Shown: piece by piece, positions 1-13,260 of the stretch
Numbering within the stretch: the stretch's first letter is position 1
Layout of the letters: each line of letters starts with the position of its first letter
From: Bos javanicus
Lineage: Eukaryota > Chordata > Mammalia > Artiodactyla > Bovidae
Direction of reading: 5' to 3'
Length of the DNA: 64,000 nt
Assembly (NCBI RefSeq): GCF_032452875.1
Contig: NW_026894306.1
Location: 1 to 64,000, forward strand
Translations under genes and position numbers: made by a program
Notes under the pieces: model-generated
Database searches by the model: none
Told to the model about the DNA's origin: nothing
Seen by the model: only the letters and a program-made list of their open reading frames with translations

Positions 1-120
1 ACGTGAACAGTGTATGATCAGCTGCGTGATCAGTGCATGATATCCACGTGATCAGTGCATGATCATCACGTGATCAGTGTATGATCAGCCACGTGATCAG
101 TGCATGCTCAGTCACGTGAT
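1..120 (+). repeat. Partial array block, end of an HOR unit
   Basis: This short block holds the last monomers (about 69-74) of a unit that begins outside the window. It shows the usual pre-core order: GAACAGTGTATG, then GATATCC, then CATCACGTG, then GCATGCTCAGTC and CACGTGATCTGGG. The satellite therefore continues to the left. Confidence 0.9.
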
Positions 121-350
121 CTGGGCCTGCTGAGCGTGATTACCGTCTGCTCATCTGCGACAATGCCAGCTGAGCTGCGTTCCTGCCTGTCATCTGCTTG
201 ACAATTGCCAGCTGTGCTGCGTAATTCCTGCCTGCTCAGCTGCTTGATTATTGCCAGCTGAGCAGCATGATTCCTCACCTGTGTTCCATGATTATTGCCT
301 GCTGACTGTTTGATTCGTGCCTACTCAGCTCTTTGTTTATTGCCTCGAGG
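121..350 (+). repeat. HOR core, copy 1 (degenerate, 230 bp)
   Basis: A core with several small losses against the 243-bp form: GAGCGTG for GAGCTGCGTG, GCGACAATGCC for GCTTGACAATTGCC, and an end reading GCCTCGAGG in place of GCCTCCAGAGG. It carries the minority reading CCTGTGTTCC. The five-block 46-bp layout is still visible. Confidence 0.93.
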
Positions 351-2597
351 CACATGATCAGTGTATGATAGCCAAACGAGATCAGTGCATGATCAGTCAC
401 TGATCAGCGCCATTAAGTCACGTGATCACTACATGATAGTCATGTGATCAGTCCATGCTCAGTCACGGTATCAGTGCATGATCAGCCACGTGATCAGTGC
501 ATGATCTGTCACAAGATTAGTGTATGATCATCCATGATCAGTGCATGGGCAGTCATGTGATCAGTGCATGATATAGACGTGAACAGTGCATGATCAGTCT
601 CGTGATCAGTGCATGATGCCACGTGATCAGTGCATGATCAGTCACCTGATGGGTGTATGATCATTCACGTGACCTGTACATGGTGCTACATGATCATTGC
701 ATGATCAGCCACGTGAGTAGTGCATGATAGCCACGTGATCAGTGCATGATCAGTCACGTGATCAGTGCATGATCAGTCATGTGACCAGTACATGGTAGCT
801 GCGTGATCATGGCATGATCAGCCACGTGATCAGTGCATGATAGCCACGTGATCAGTGCATGTGATCAGACACGCCAGAGATCAGTGCATGATCAGTCACG
901 TGATCAGTGCATGATCAGCCACGTGATCAGTGCATGATCAGCACGTGATCAGTGTATGTCCAGCCAAGTGATCAGTGCATGATAGCCACGTGATCAGTGC
1001 ATGATCAGTCACGTGATCAGTGCATGATCAGTTATGTGATCAGTGTATGATCAGCCACGTGATCAGTGCATGATCAGCCACATGATCAGTGCATGATCAA
1101 TTACGTGATCAGTGCATGATCAGTCACGTGACCAGTACATGGTAGCTACGTGATCATTGCATGATCAGCCACGTGATCAGTGCATGATAGCACGTGATCA
1201 GTGCATGATAGCCACGTGATCAGTGCATGATCAGTCATGTGATCGTGTGTGATCAGCCACGTGATCAGTGCATGATATCCACGTGATCAGTGCATGATCA
1301 GCCACGTGATCAGTGCATGATAGCCACGTGATCAGTGCATGATCAGTCACGTGATCATGTATGATCAGCACGTGATCAGTGCATGATCAGCCACGTGATC
1401 AGTGCATGATCAATCACGTGATCAGTGCATGATCAGTCACGTGATCAGTACATGGTTGCTACGTGATCGTGCATGATCAGCCACGTGAGCAGTGCATGAT
1501 AGCCACGTGATCAGTGCATGATCAGTCACGTGATCAGTGCATGATCAGTCACGTGATCAGTGCATGATCAGTCCGTGATCAGTGCATGATCATCACGTGA
1601 TCAGTGCATGATTGCTCACGTGATCAGTGCATGACAGTACGTGATCAGTGCATGATCAGCCACGTGATGTGTGCATGAGTTACGTGATCAGTGCATGATC
1701 AGCCACGTGATCAGTGCATGATGCCACGTGATCAGTGCATGATAGTCACGTGATCAGTGCATGATCAGCCACGTGATCAGTGCATGATCAGCCACGTGAT
1801 CAGTGCATGATAGCCACGTGATCAGTGCATGATCAGTCATGATCGTGTGTGATCAGCCACGTGATCAGTGCATGATGACCACGCATGATCAGTGCATGAC
1901 AGCCACGTGATCAGTGCATGAGAGCCACGTGATCAGTGCATGATCAGTCACGTGATACATGTGTGATCAGCCACGTGATCAGTGCATGATGAGCCCCGTG
2001 ATCAGTGCAGGATCAATTACGTGATCAGTGCATGATCAGTCACGTGACCAGTACATGGTTGCTACGTGATCGTTGCATGATCAGCCACGTGAGCAGAGCA
2101 TGATAGCGTGGTCAGTGCATGATCAGTCCGTGATCAGTACATGATCAGTCCATGGTGCATGATCATTTCGTGATCTTTGCATGATCAGTCACGTGACCAG
2201 TATATGGTTGCTACGTGATCATTCCGCAGCCAGTACGTGAGCAGTGCATGATAGCCACGTGATGTGTGCATGATTCGTGAGCAGAGTATGATCAGCCACG
2301 TGATCAGTGCATGAGTGCCACGTGATCAGTGCATGATATGTCACGTGACAGGTGTGTGATCAGCCACGTGAACAGTGCATGTTCAGCCACGTGATCAGTG
2401 CATGATAGCCACGTGATCAGTGCATGATCAGTTACGTGAGCAGTGTATGATCAGCCACGTGATCAGTGCATGGTCAGAACCATGAACAGTGTATGATCAG
2501 CCACGTGATCAGTGCATGATATCCAAGTGATCAGTGCATGATCATCACGTGATCAGTGTATGATCAGCCATGAACAGTGCATGCTCAGTCACGTGAT
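351..2597 (+). repeat. Array block 1 (expanded by about 26 monomers)
   Basis: Monomers 1-74 in the usual order, but with one internal repeat. The monomer-40 landmark GATCGTGTGTGATC occurs at about 1,241 and again at about 1,841, an offset of 600 bp. The block is about 590 bp longer than the reference, which this duplication accounts for. No gene is present. Confidence 0.88.
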
Positions 2598-2840
2598 CTG
2601 GGCCTGCTGAGCTGCGTGATTACTGTCTGCTCATCTGCTTGACAATTGCCAGCTGAGCTGCACGATTCCTGCCTGTCATCTGCTTGACAATTGCCAGCTG
2701 TGCTGCGTAATTCCTGCCTGCTCAGCTGCTTGATTATTGCCAGCTGAGCAGCATGATTCCTCACACCTGAGTTCCATGATTATTGCCTGCTGACTGTTTG
2801 ATTCGTGCCTACTCAGCTCTTTGTTTATTGCCTCCAGAGG
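2598..2840 (+). repeat. HOR core, copy 2 (243 bp)
   Basis: Full-length core that matches the majority sequence wherever I compared it. It consists of five blocks of 45-46 bp, the second one base shorter. Confidence 0.95.
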
Positions 2841-4903
2841 CACATGATCAGTGTATGATAGCAAACATGATCAGCGCATGATCAGTCACATGATCAGCGC
2901 CATTAAGTCACGTGATCACTACATGATAGTCATGTGATCAGTCCATGCTCAGTCACGGTATCAGTGCATGATCAGCCACGTGATCAGTGCATGATGTGCA
3001 AGATTAGTGTATGATCATCCACGTGATCAGTGCATGATCAGTCATGTGATCAGTGCATGATATAGACGTGAACAGTGCATGATCAGTCTTGTGATCCGTG
3101 CATGATAGCCACGTGATCAGTGCATGATCAGTCACCTGATGGGTGTATGATCATTCACGTGACCTGTACATAGTAGCTACATGATCATTGCATGATCAGC
3201 CACGTGATCAGTGCATGATAGCCACGTGATCAGTGCATGATCAGTCACGTGATCAGTGCATGATCAGTCATGTGACCAGTACATGGTAGCTGCGTGATCA
3301 TGGCATGATCAGCCACGTGAGCAGTGCATGATAGCCACGTGATCAGTGCATGATCAGACGCGTGATCAGTGCATGATCAGTCACGTGATCAGTGCATGAT
3401 CAGCCACGTGATCAGTGCATGATCAGGCACGTGATCAGTGCATGATCAGCCAAGTGATCAGTGCATGATAGCCACGTGATCAGTGCATGATCAGTCACGT
3501 GATCAGTGCATGATCAGTTACGTGATCAGTGTATGATCAGCCACGTGATCAGTGCATGATCAGCCACGTGATCAGTGCATGATCAATTACGTGATCAGTG
3601 CATGATCAGTCACGTGACCAGTGCATGGTAGCTACGTGATCATTGCATGATCAGCCGTGATCAGTGCATGATCATACGTGATCAGTGCATGATCAGCCCG
3701 TGATCAGTGCATGATCATCGCATGATCAGTGCATGGTAGCTACGTGATCAGTGCATGATCAGCCACGTGATCAGTGCATGATAGCCACGTGATCAGTGCA
3801 TGATCAGCCACGTGATCAGTGCATGATCAGTCCGTGATCAGTGCATGATCATTCACGTGATCAGTGCATGTCAGTCACGTGACCAGTATATGGTTGCTAC
3901 GTGATCAGTGCATGATCAGCCACGTGATCAGTGCATGATAGCCACGTGATCAGTGCATGAGTTACGTGATCAGTGTATGATCAGCCACGTGATCAGTGCA
4001 TGATCAGCCACGTGATCATGCATGATCAATTCGTGATCAGTGCATGATCAGTCACGTGATCAGTGCATGGTAGCTGCGTGATCAGTGCATGATCAGCCAC
4101 GTGATCAGTGCATGATAGCCACGTGATCAGTGCATGATAGCCACGTGATCAGTGCATGATCAGTCATGTGATCGTGTGTGATCAGCCACGTGATCAGTGC
4201 ATGATATCCACGTGATCAGTGCATGACAGCCACGTGATCAGTGCATGAGAGCACGTGATCAGTGCATGATCAGTCACGTGATACATGTGTGATCAGCCAC
4301 GTGATCAGTGCATGATGAGCCACGTGATCAGTGCAGGATCAATTACGTGATCAGTGCATGATCAGTCACGTGACAGTACATGGTTGCTACGTGATCGTTG
4401 CATGATCAGCCACGTGAGCAGTGCATGATCAGTCACGTGATCAGTGCATGATCAGTCACGTGATCAGTGCATGATCATTTACGTGATCTTTGCATGATCA
4501 GTCACGTGACCAGTATATGGTTGCTACGTGATCATTCATGAGCCACGTGAGCAGTGCATGATAGCGTGATGTGCATGAGTTACGTGAGCAGTATGATCAG
4601 CCACGTGATCAGTGCATGAGTGCCACGTGATCAGTGCATGATATGTCACGTGACAGGTGTGTGATCAGCCACGTGAACAGTGCATGTTCAGCCACGTGAT
4701 CAGTGCATGATAGCCACGTGATCAGTGCATGATCAGTTACGTGAGCAGTGTATGATCAGCCACGTGATCAGTGCATGGTCGGACACGTGAACAGTGTATG
4801 ATCAGCCACGTGATCAGTGCATGATATCCAGTGATCAGTGCATGATCATCACGTGATCAGTGTATGATCAGCCACGTGAACAGTGCATGCTCAGTCACGT
4901 GAT
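2841..4903 (+). repeat. Array block 2 (mosaic at 3.6-4.1 kb)
   Basis: Starts and ends in normal order. Between about 3,600 and 4,100 the order doubles back: CATGGTAGCT monomers occur near 3,625, 3,733 and 4,067, with a TGGTTGCT monomer at about 3,892 between the last two. The block is about 400 bp (roughly 18 monomers) longer than the reference. No gene is present. Confidence 0.85.
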
Positions 4904-5138
4904 CTGGGCCTGCTGAGCTGCGTGATTACTGTCTGCTCATCTGCTTGACAATGCCAGCTGAGCTGCACGATTCCTGCCTGTCATCTGCTTGACAATTGCC
5001 AGCTGTGCTGCGTAATTCCTGCCTGCTCAGCTGCTTGATTGCCAGCTGAGCAGCATGATTCCTCACTGTGTTCCATGATTATTGCCTGCTGACTGTTTGA
5101 TTCGTGCCTACTCAGCTCTTGTTTATTGCCTCCAGAGG
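4904..5138 (+). repeat. HOR core, copy 3 (235 bp)
   Basis: A core with small losses in the ACAATTGCC, TTATTGCC, CACACCTG and CTCTTTGTTT stretches. It carries the minority reading CTGTGTTCC. Flanks are normal. Confidence 0.93.
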
Positions 5139-7794
5139 CACATGATCAGTGTATGATAGCAAACATGATCAGCGCATGATCAGTCACATGATCAGCGCCA
5201 TTAAGTCACGTGATCACTACATGATAGTCATGTGATCAGTCCATGCTCAGTCACGGTATCAGTGCATGATCAGCCACGTGATCAGTGCATGATCTGTCAC
5301 ATGATTAGTGTATGATCATCCACGTGATCAGTGCATGGGCAGTCATGTGATCAGTGCATGATATAGGCGTGAACAGTGCATGATCAGTCTCGTGATCAGT
5401 GCATGATAGCCACGTGATCAGTGCATGATCAGTCACCTGATGGGTGTATGATCATTCACGTGACCTGTACATGGTAGCTACATGATCATTGCATGATCAG
5501 CCACGTGAGTAGTGCATGATAGCCACGTGATCAGTGCATGATCAGTCACGTGATCAGTGCATGATCAGTCATGTGACCAGTACATGGTAGCTGCGTGATC
5601 ATGGCATGATCAGCCACGTGAGCAGTGCATGATAGCCACGTGATCAGTGCATGATCAGTCACGTGATCAGTGCATGATCAGTCACGTGATCAGTGCATGA
5701 TCAGCCACGTGATCAGTGTATGATCCAGCCACGTGATCAGTGCATGATAGCCACGTGATCAGTGCATGATCAGTCACGTGATCAGTGCATGATCAGTCAT
5801 GTGATCAGTGCATGATCAGCCACGTGATCAGTGCATGATCAGCCACGTGATCAGTGCATGATCAATTACGTGATCAGTGCATGATCAGTCACGTGACCAG
5901 TACATGGTAGCTACGTGATCATTGCATGATCAGCCACGTGATCAGTGCATGATAGCCACGTGATCAGTGCATGATCAGTCATGTGATCGTGTGTGATCAG
6001 CCACGTGATCAGTGCATGATATCCACGTGATCAGTGCATGACAGCCACGTGATCAGTGCATGATAGCCACGTGATCAGTGCATGATCAGTCACGTGATCA
6101 TGTGTGATCAGCCACGTGATCAGTGCATGATGAGCCACGTGATCGGTGCATGATCAATTACGTGATCAGTGCATGATCAGTCACGTGACCAGTACATGGT
6201 AGCTCGTGATCATGCATGATCAGCCACGTGATCAGTGCATGATAGCCACGTGATCAGTGCATGATCAGTCACGTGATCAGTGCATGATCAGTCACGTGAT
6301 CAGTGCATGATCATTCACGTGATCAGTGCATGTATACATGATCATTGCATGATCAGCCACGTGAGTAGTTCATGATAGCCACGTGATCAGTGCATGATCA
6401 GTCCGTGATCAGTGCATGATCAGTCACGTGATCAGTGCATGATAGCTGTGATCAGTGCATGTCAGCCACGTGATCAGTGCATGATAGCCACGTGATCAGT
6501 GCATGATCAGCCACGTGATCAGTGCATGATCAGTCACGTGATCAGTGCATGATCAGTCGCGTGATCAGTGCATGATCAGCCACGTGATCAGTGCATGATC
6601 AGTCACGTGATCAGTGCATGATCAGCCACGTGATCAGTGCATGATCAGCCACGTGATCAGTGCATGATCAGCACGTGATCAGTGCATGATCAGTCACGTG
6701 ATCAGTGCATGACAGCCACGTCAGTGCATGATCAGGCACGTGATCAGTGCATGTCAGCCAGTGATCAGTGCATGATAGCCACGTGATCAGTGCATGATCA
6801 GTCACGTGATCAGTGCATGATCAGTCACGTGATCAGTGCATGATCAGCCACGTGATCAGTGCATGATCAGCCACGTGATCAGTGCATGATCAGTCACGTG
6901 ATCAGTGCATGATCAGTCACGTGATCAGTACATGGTAGCTACGTGATCAGTGCATGATCAGCCACGTGATCAGTGCATGATAGCCACGTGATCAGTGCAT
7001 GATAGCCACGTGATCAGTGCATGATCAGTCATGTGATCGTGTGTGATCAGCCACGTGATCAGTGCATGATATCACGTGATCAGTGCATGACAGCCGCGTG
7101 ATCAGTGCATGAGAGCCACGTGATCAGTGCATGATCAGTCACGTGATCATGTGTGATCAGCCACGTGATCAGTGCATGATAGCCACGTGATCAGTGCATG
7201 ATCAGTCCGTGATCAGTGCATGATCAGTCACGTGACCAGTACATGGTTGCTACGTGATCGTTGCATGATCAGCCACGTGAGCAGTGCATGATAGCCACGT
7301 GATCAGTGCATGATCAGTCACGTGATCAGTACATGATCAGTCACGTGAACAGTGCATGATCATTCGTGATCAGTGCATGATCAGTCACGTGCCAGTATAT
7401 GGTTGCTGGTGATCATTCCATGACGAGCCACGTGAGCAGTGCATGATAGCCACGTGATGTGTGCATGAGTTACGTGAGCAGAGTATGATCAGCCACGTGA
7501 TCAGTGCATGAGTGCCACGTGATCAGTGCATGATATGTCGCGTGACAGGTGTGTGATCAGCCACGTGAGCAGTGCATGTTCAGCCACGTGATCAGTGCAT
7601 GATAGCCACGTGATCAGTGCATGATCAGTCGTGAGCAGTGTATGATCAGCCACGTGATCAGTGCATGGTCAGACACGTGAACAGTGTATGATCAGCCACG
7701 TGATCAGTGCATGATATCCAAGTGATCAGTGCATGATCATCACGTGATCAGTGTATGATCAGCCACGTGAACAGTGCATGCTCAGTCACGTGAT
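5139..7794 (+). repeat. Array block 3 (expanded by about 1 kb)
   Basis: The monomer-40 landmark GTGATCGTGTGTGATC is present at about 5,985-6,000 and again at about 7,035-7,050, an offset of 1,050 bp. The stretch between, about 6,370-6,950, is built almost only of consensus monomers with few diagnostic variants, as if locally re-amplified. No gene is present. Confidence 0.87.
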
Positions 7795-8035
7795 CTGGGC
7801 CTGCTGAGCTGCGTGATTACTGTCTGCTCATCTGCTTGACAATTGCCAGCTGAGCTGCACGATTCCTGCCTGTCATCTGCTTGACAATTGCCAGCTGTGC
7901 TGCGTAATTCCTGCCTGCTCAGCTGCTTGATTATTGCCAGCTGAGCAGCATGATTCCTCACCTGAGTTCCATGATTATTGCCTGCTGACTGTTTGATTCG
8001 TGCCTACTCAGCTCTTTGTTTATTGCCTCCAGAGG
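7795..8035 (+). repeat. HOR core, copy 4 (241 bp)
   Basis: Near-majority core; it lacks two bases in the CACACCTG stretch (reads TCACCTGAG). Flanks are normal. Confidence 0.95.
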
Positions 8036-10134
8036 CACATGATCAGTGTATGATAGCAAACATGATCAGCGCATGATCAGTCACATGATCAGCGCCATTA
8101 AGTCACGTGATCACTACATGATAGTCATGTGATCAGTCCATGCTCAGTCACGGTATCAGTGCATGATCAGCCACGTGATCAGTGCATGATCTGTCACAAG
8201 ATTAGTGTATGATCATCCACGTGATCAGTGCATGGGCAGTCATGTGATCAGTGCATGATATAGGCGTGAACAGTGCATGATCAGTCTCGTGATCAGTGCA
8301 TGATAGCCACGTGATCAGTGCATGATCAGTCACCTGATGGGTATGATCATTCACGTGACCTGTACAGGTAGCTACATGATCACATGATCAGCCGTGAGTA
8401 GTTCATGATAGCCACGTGATCACTGCATGATCAGTCGTGATCAGTGCATGATCGGTCATGTGACCAGTACATGGTAGCTGCGTGATCATGGCATGATCAG
8501 CCGCGTGATCAGTGCATGATCAGCCACGTGATCAGTGCATGATCAGCCACGTGATCAGTGCATGATCAGTCACGTGATCAGTGCATGTCATGAAGTGATC
8601 AGTGCATGTAGCCACGTGATCAGTGCATGATCAGTCACGTGATCAGTGCATGATCAGTTACGTGATCAGTGCATGATCAGCCGTGATCAGTGCATGATCA
8701 GCCATGATCAGTGCATGATCAATTGCGTGATCAGTGCATGATCAGTCACGTGACCAGTACATGGTAGCTACGTGATCATTGCATGATCAGCCACGTGATC
8801 AGTGCATGATAGCCACGTGATCAGTGCATGATAGCCACGTGATCAGTGCATGATCAGTCATGTGATCGTGTGTGATCAGCCACGTGATCAGTGCATGATA
8901 TCCACGTGATCAGTGCATGATCAGCCACGTGATCAGTGCATGAGAGCCACGTGATCAGTGCATGATCAGTCACGTGATCATGTGTGATCAGCCACGTGAT
9001 CAGTGCATGATGAGCCGTGATCAGTGCATGATCAATTCGTGATCAGTGCATGATCAGTGCGTGACCAGTACATGGTTGCTACGTGATCAGTGCATGATCA
9101 GCCACGTGATCAGTGCATGATAGCCACGTGATCAGTGCATGATCAGTCACGTGATCAGTGCATGATCAGTTACGTGATCAGTGTATGATCAGCCACGTGA
9201 TCAGTGCATGATCAGCCACGTGATCAGTGCATGATCAATTGCGTGATCAGTGCATGATCAGTCACGTGACAGTGCATGGTAGCTACGTGATCATTGCATG
9301 ATCAGCCACGTGATCAGTGCATGCCAGCCGTGATCAGTGCATGATAGCCACGTGATCAGTGCATGATCAGTCATGTGATACGTGTGTGATCAGCGTGATC
9401 AGTGCATGATATCCACGTGATCAGTGCATGACAGCCACGTGATCAGTGCATGATAGCCACGTGATCAGTGCATGATCATCACGTGATACATGTGTGATCA
9501 GCCACGTGATCAGTGCATGATGAGCCACGTGATCAGTGCAGGATCAATTACGTGATCAGTGCATGATCAGTCACGTGACCAGTACATGGTTGCTCCGTGA
9601 TCGTTGCATGATCAGCCACGTGAGCAGTGCATGATAGCCACGTGATCAGTGCATGATCAGTCACGTGATCAGTACATGATCAGTCACGTGAACAGTGCAT
9701 GATCGTGATCTTTGCATGATCAGTCACGTGACCAGTATATGGTTGCTACGTGATCATTCCATGACGAGCCACGTGAGCAGTGCATGATAGCCACGTGATG
9801 TGTGCATGAGTTGCGTGAGCAGAGTATGATCAGCCACGTGATCAGTGCATGAGTGCCACGTGATCAGTGCATGATATGTCACGTGACAGGTGTGTGATGC
9901 CACGTGAACAGTGCATGTTCAGCCACGTGATCAGTGCATGATAGCCACGTGATCAGTGCATGATCAGTTCGTGAGCAGTGTATGATCAGCCACGTGATCA
10001 GTGCATGGTCAGACACGTGAACAGTGTATGATCAGCCACGTGATCAGTGCATGATATCCAAGTGATCAGTGCATGATCATCGCGTGATCAGTGTATGATC
10101 AGCCACGTGAACAGTGCATGCTCAGTCACGTGAT
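8036..10134 (+). repeat. Array block 4 (expanded by about 440 bp)
   Basis: The monomer-40 landmark appears at about 8,861 (GATCGTG form) and about 9,374 (GATACGTG form), an offset of 513 bp. The two copies carry different variants of the same monomer, so the duplication either is old or joined two different units. No gene is present. Confidence 0.86.
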
Positions 10135-10377
10135 CTGGGCCTGCTGAGCTGCGTGATTACTGTCTGCTCATCTGCTTGACAATTGCCAGCTGAGCTGCAC
10201 GATTCCTGCCTGTCATCTGCTTGACAATTGCCAGCTGTGCTGCGTAATTCCTGCCTGCTCAGCTGCTTGATTATTGCCAGCTGAGCAGCATGATTCCTCA
10301 CACCTGAGTTCCATGATTATTGCCTGCTGACTGTTTGATTCGTGCCTACTCAGCTCTTTGTTTATTGCCTCCAGAGG
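10135..10377 (+). repeat. HOR core, copy 5 (243 bp)
   Basis: Full-length core of the majority sequence, with normal flanks. Confidence 0.95.
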
Positions 10378-11837
10378 CACATGATCAGTGTATGATAGCA
10401 AACATGATCAGCGCATGATCAGTCACATGATCAGCGCCATTAAGTCACGTGATCACTACATGATAGTCATGTGATCAGTCCATGCTCAGTCACGGTATCA
10501 GTGCATGATCAGCCACGTGATCAGTGCATGATCTGTCACAAGATTAGTGTATGATCATCCGCGTGATCAGTGCATGGGCAGTCATGTGATCAGTGCATGA
10601 TATAGACGTGATCAGTGCATGATCAGTCTCGTGATCAGTGCATGATAGCCACGTGATCAGTGCATGATCAGTCACCTGATGGGTGTATGATCATTCACGT
10701 GACCTGTACATGGTAGCTACATGATCATTGCATGATCAGCCACGTGAGTAGTGCATGATAGCACGTGATCTGCATGATCAGTCACGTGATCAGTGCATGA
10801 TCAGTCATGTGACCAGTACATGGTAGCTGCGTGATCATGGCATGATCAGCCACGTGAGCAGTGCATGATAGCCACGTGATCAGTGCATGATCAGACACGT
10901 GATCAGTGCATGATCAGTCACGTGATCAGTGCATGATCAGCCACGTGATCAGTGCATGACCAGGCACGTGATCAGTGTATGTCCAGCCAAGTGATCAGTG
11001 CATGATAGCCACGTGATCAGTGCATGATCAGTCACGTGATCAGTGCATGATCAGTTATGTGATCAGTGTATGATCAGCCACGTGATCAGTGCATGATCAG
11101 CCATGTCAGTGCATGATCAATTACGTGATCAGTGCATGATCAGTCGTGACCAGTACATGGTAGCTCGTGATCATTGCCTGATCAGCCACGTGATCAGTGC
11201 ATGATAGCCACGTGATCAGTGCATGATGCCACGTGATCAGTGCATGATCAGTCATGTGATCGTGTGTGATCAGCCACGTGATCAGTGCATGATATCCACG
11301 TGATCAGTGCATGACAGCCACGTGATCAGTGCATGATAGCCACGTGATCAGTGCATGATCAGTCACGTGATCATGTGTGATCAGCCGTGATCAGTGCATG
11401 ATGAGCCACGTGATCAGTGCATGATCAATTACGTGATCAGTGCATGATCAGTCGCGTGACCAGTACATGGTTGCTCGTGATCGTTGCATGATCAGCCACG
11501 TGAGCAGTGCATGATAGCCACGTGATCAGTGCATGATCAGTCACGTGATCAGTGCATGATCAGTCACGTGATCAGTGCATGATCATTTACGTGATCAGTG
11601 CATGATCAGTCACGTGACCAGTATATGGTTGCTACGTGATCATTCCATGACAGCCACGTGATCAGTGCATGATAGCCACGTGATCAGTGCATGAGTTACG
11701 TGAGCAGTGTATGATCAGCCACGTGATCAGTGCATGATGCCACGTGATCAGTGCATGATCAGTCACGTGATCAGTGCATGATCAGCGTGATCAGTGCATG
11801 ATCAGCCACGTGAACAGTGCATGCTCAGTCACGTGAT
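10378..11837 (+). repeat. Array block 5 (about 200 bp short)
   Basis: Normal order to about monomer 61. Then the part near 11,720-11,800 has lost roughly monomers 62-71: no GACAGGTGTGTG, no ATATGTC and no CCAAGTG landmark before the next core. The size deficit matches about ten monomers less one or two extra consensus copies. Confidence 0.86.
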
Positions 11838-12078
11838 CTGGGCCTGATGAGCTGCGTGATTACTGTCTGCTCATCTGCTTGACAATTGCCAGCTGAGCTG
11901 CACGATTCCTGCCTGTCATCTGCTTGACAATTGCCAGCTGTGCCGTAATTCCTGCCTGCTCAGCTGCTTGATTATTGCCAGCTGAGCAGCATGATTCCTC
12001 ACACCTGAGTTCCATGATTATTGCCTGCTGACTGTTTGATTCGTGCCTACTCAGCTCTTTGTTTATTGCCTCCAGAGG
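11838..12078 (+). repeat. HOR core, copy 6 (241 bp)
   Basis: It reads CTGATGAGC at the start in place of CTGCTGAGC, and GTGCCGTAATTCC where two bases are lost. The first array monomer after it also lacks two bases (GGCATGATC for GGCACATGATC). Confidence 0.94.
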
Positions 12079-13026
12079 CATGATCAGTGTATGATAGCAA
12101 ACATGATCAGCGCATGATCAGTCACATGATCAGCGCCATTAAGTCACGTGATCACTACATGATAGTCATGTGATCAGTCCATGCTCAGTCACGGTATCAG
12201 TGCATGATCAGCCACGTGATCAGTGCATGATCTGTCACAAGATTAGTGTATGATCATCCGCGTGATCAGTGCATGGGCAGTCATGTGATCAGTGCATGAT
12301 ATAGACGTGATCAGTGCATGATCAGTCTGTGATCAGTGCATGATAGCCACGTGATCAGTGCATGATCAGTCACCTGATGGGTGTATGATCATTCACGTGA
12401 CCTGTACATGTAGCTACATGATCATTGCATGATCAGCCACGTGAGTAGTGCATGATAGCCACGTGATCAGTGCATGATCAGTCACGTGATCAGTGCATGA
12501 TCAGTCATGTGACCAGTACATGGTAGCTGCGTGATCATGGCATGATCAGCCACGTGAGCAGTGCATGATAGCCACGTGATCAGTGCATGATCAGTCACGT
12601 GATCAGTGCATGATCAGTCACGTGATCAGTGCATGATCAGTTGCGTGATCAGTGCATGATCAGTCACGTGACCAGTATATGGTTGCTACGTGATCATTCC
12701 ATGACCAGCAATGAGCAGTGCATGATAGCCGTGATGTGTGCATGAGATTCGTGATCAGTGTATGATCAATGCGTGATCAGTGCATGAGTGCCACGTGATC
12801 AGTGCATGATATGTCCGCGTGACAGGTGTGTGATCAGCCACGTGATCAGTGCATGATCAGCCACGTGATCAGTGCATGATAGCCACGTGATCAGTGCATG
12901 ATCAACACGTGAACAGTGTATGATCAGCCACGTGATCAGTGCATGATATCCACGTGATCAGTGCATGATCATCACGTGATCAGTGTATGATCAGCCACGT
13001 GAACAGTGCATGCTCAGTCACGTGAT
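12079..13026 (+). repeat. Array block 6 (shortest unit; about 31 monomers lost)
   Basis: At about 12,620-12,690 the order jumps from the mid-20s monomers straight to monomer 56 (ACCAGTATATGGTTGCT). This removes the GATACGTG, GATACATG and GCAGGATCAAT landmarks. With its core this is the shortest unit in the window (1,189 bp between core starts). Confidence 0.87.
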
Positions 13027-13260
13027 CTGGGCCTGCTGAGCTGCGTGATTACTGTCTGCTCATCTGCTTGAGTGCCAGCTGAGCTGCACGATTCCTGCCT
13101 GTCATCTGCTTGACAATGCCAGCTGTGCTGCGTAATTCCTGCCTGCTCAGCTGCTTGATTATGCCAGCTGAGCAGCATGATTCCACACCTGAGTTCCATG
13201 ATTATTGCCTGCTGACTGCAGTTCATGCCTACTCAGCTCTTTGTTTATTGCCTCCAGAGG
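13027..13260 (+). repeat. HOR core, copy 7 (234 bp, degenerate)
   Basis: Several small losses: TTGAGTGCC, ACAATGCC, TTATGCC, TTCCACACC, and CTGCAGTTCATGCC in place of CTGTTTGATTCGTGCC. The overall five-block layout holds. Confidence 0.93.
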
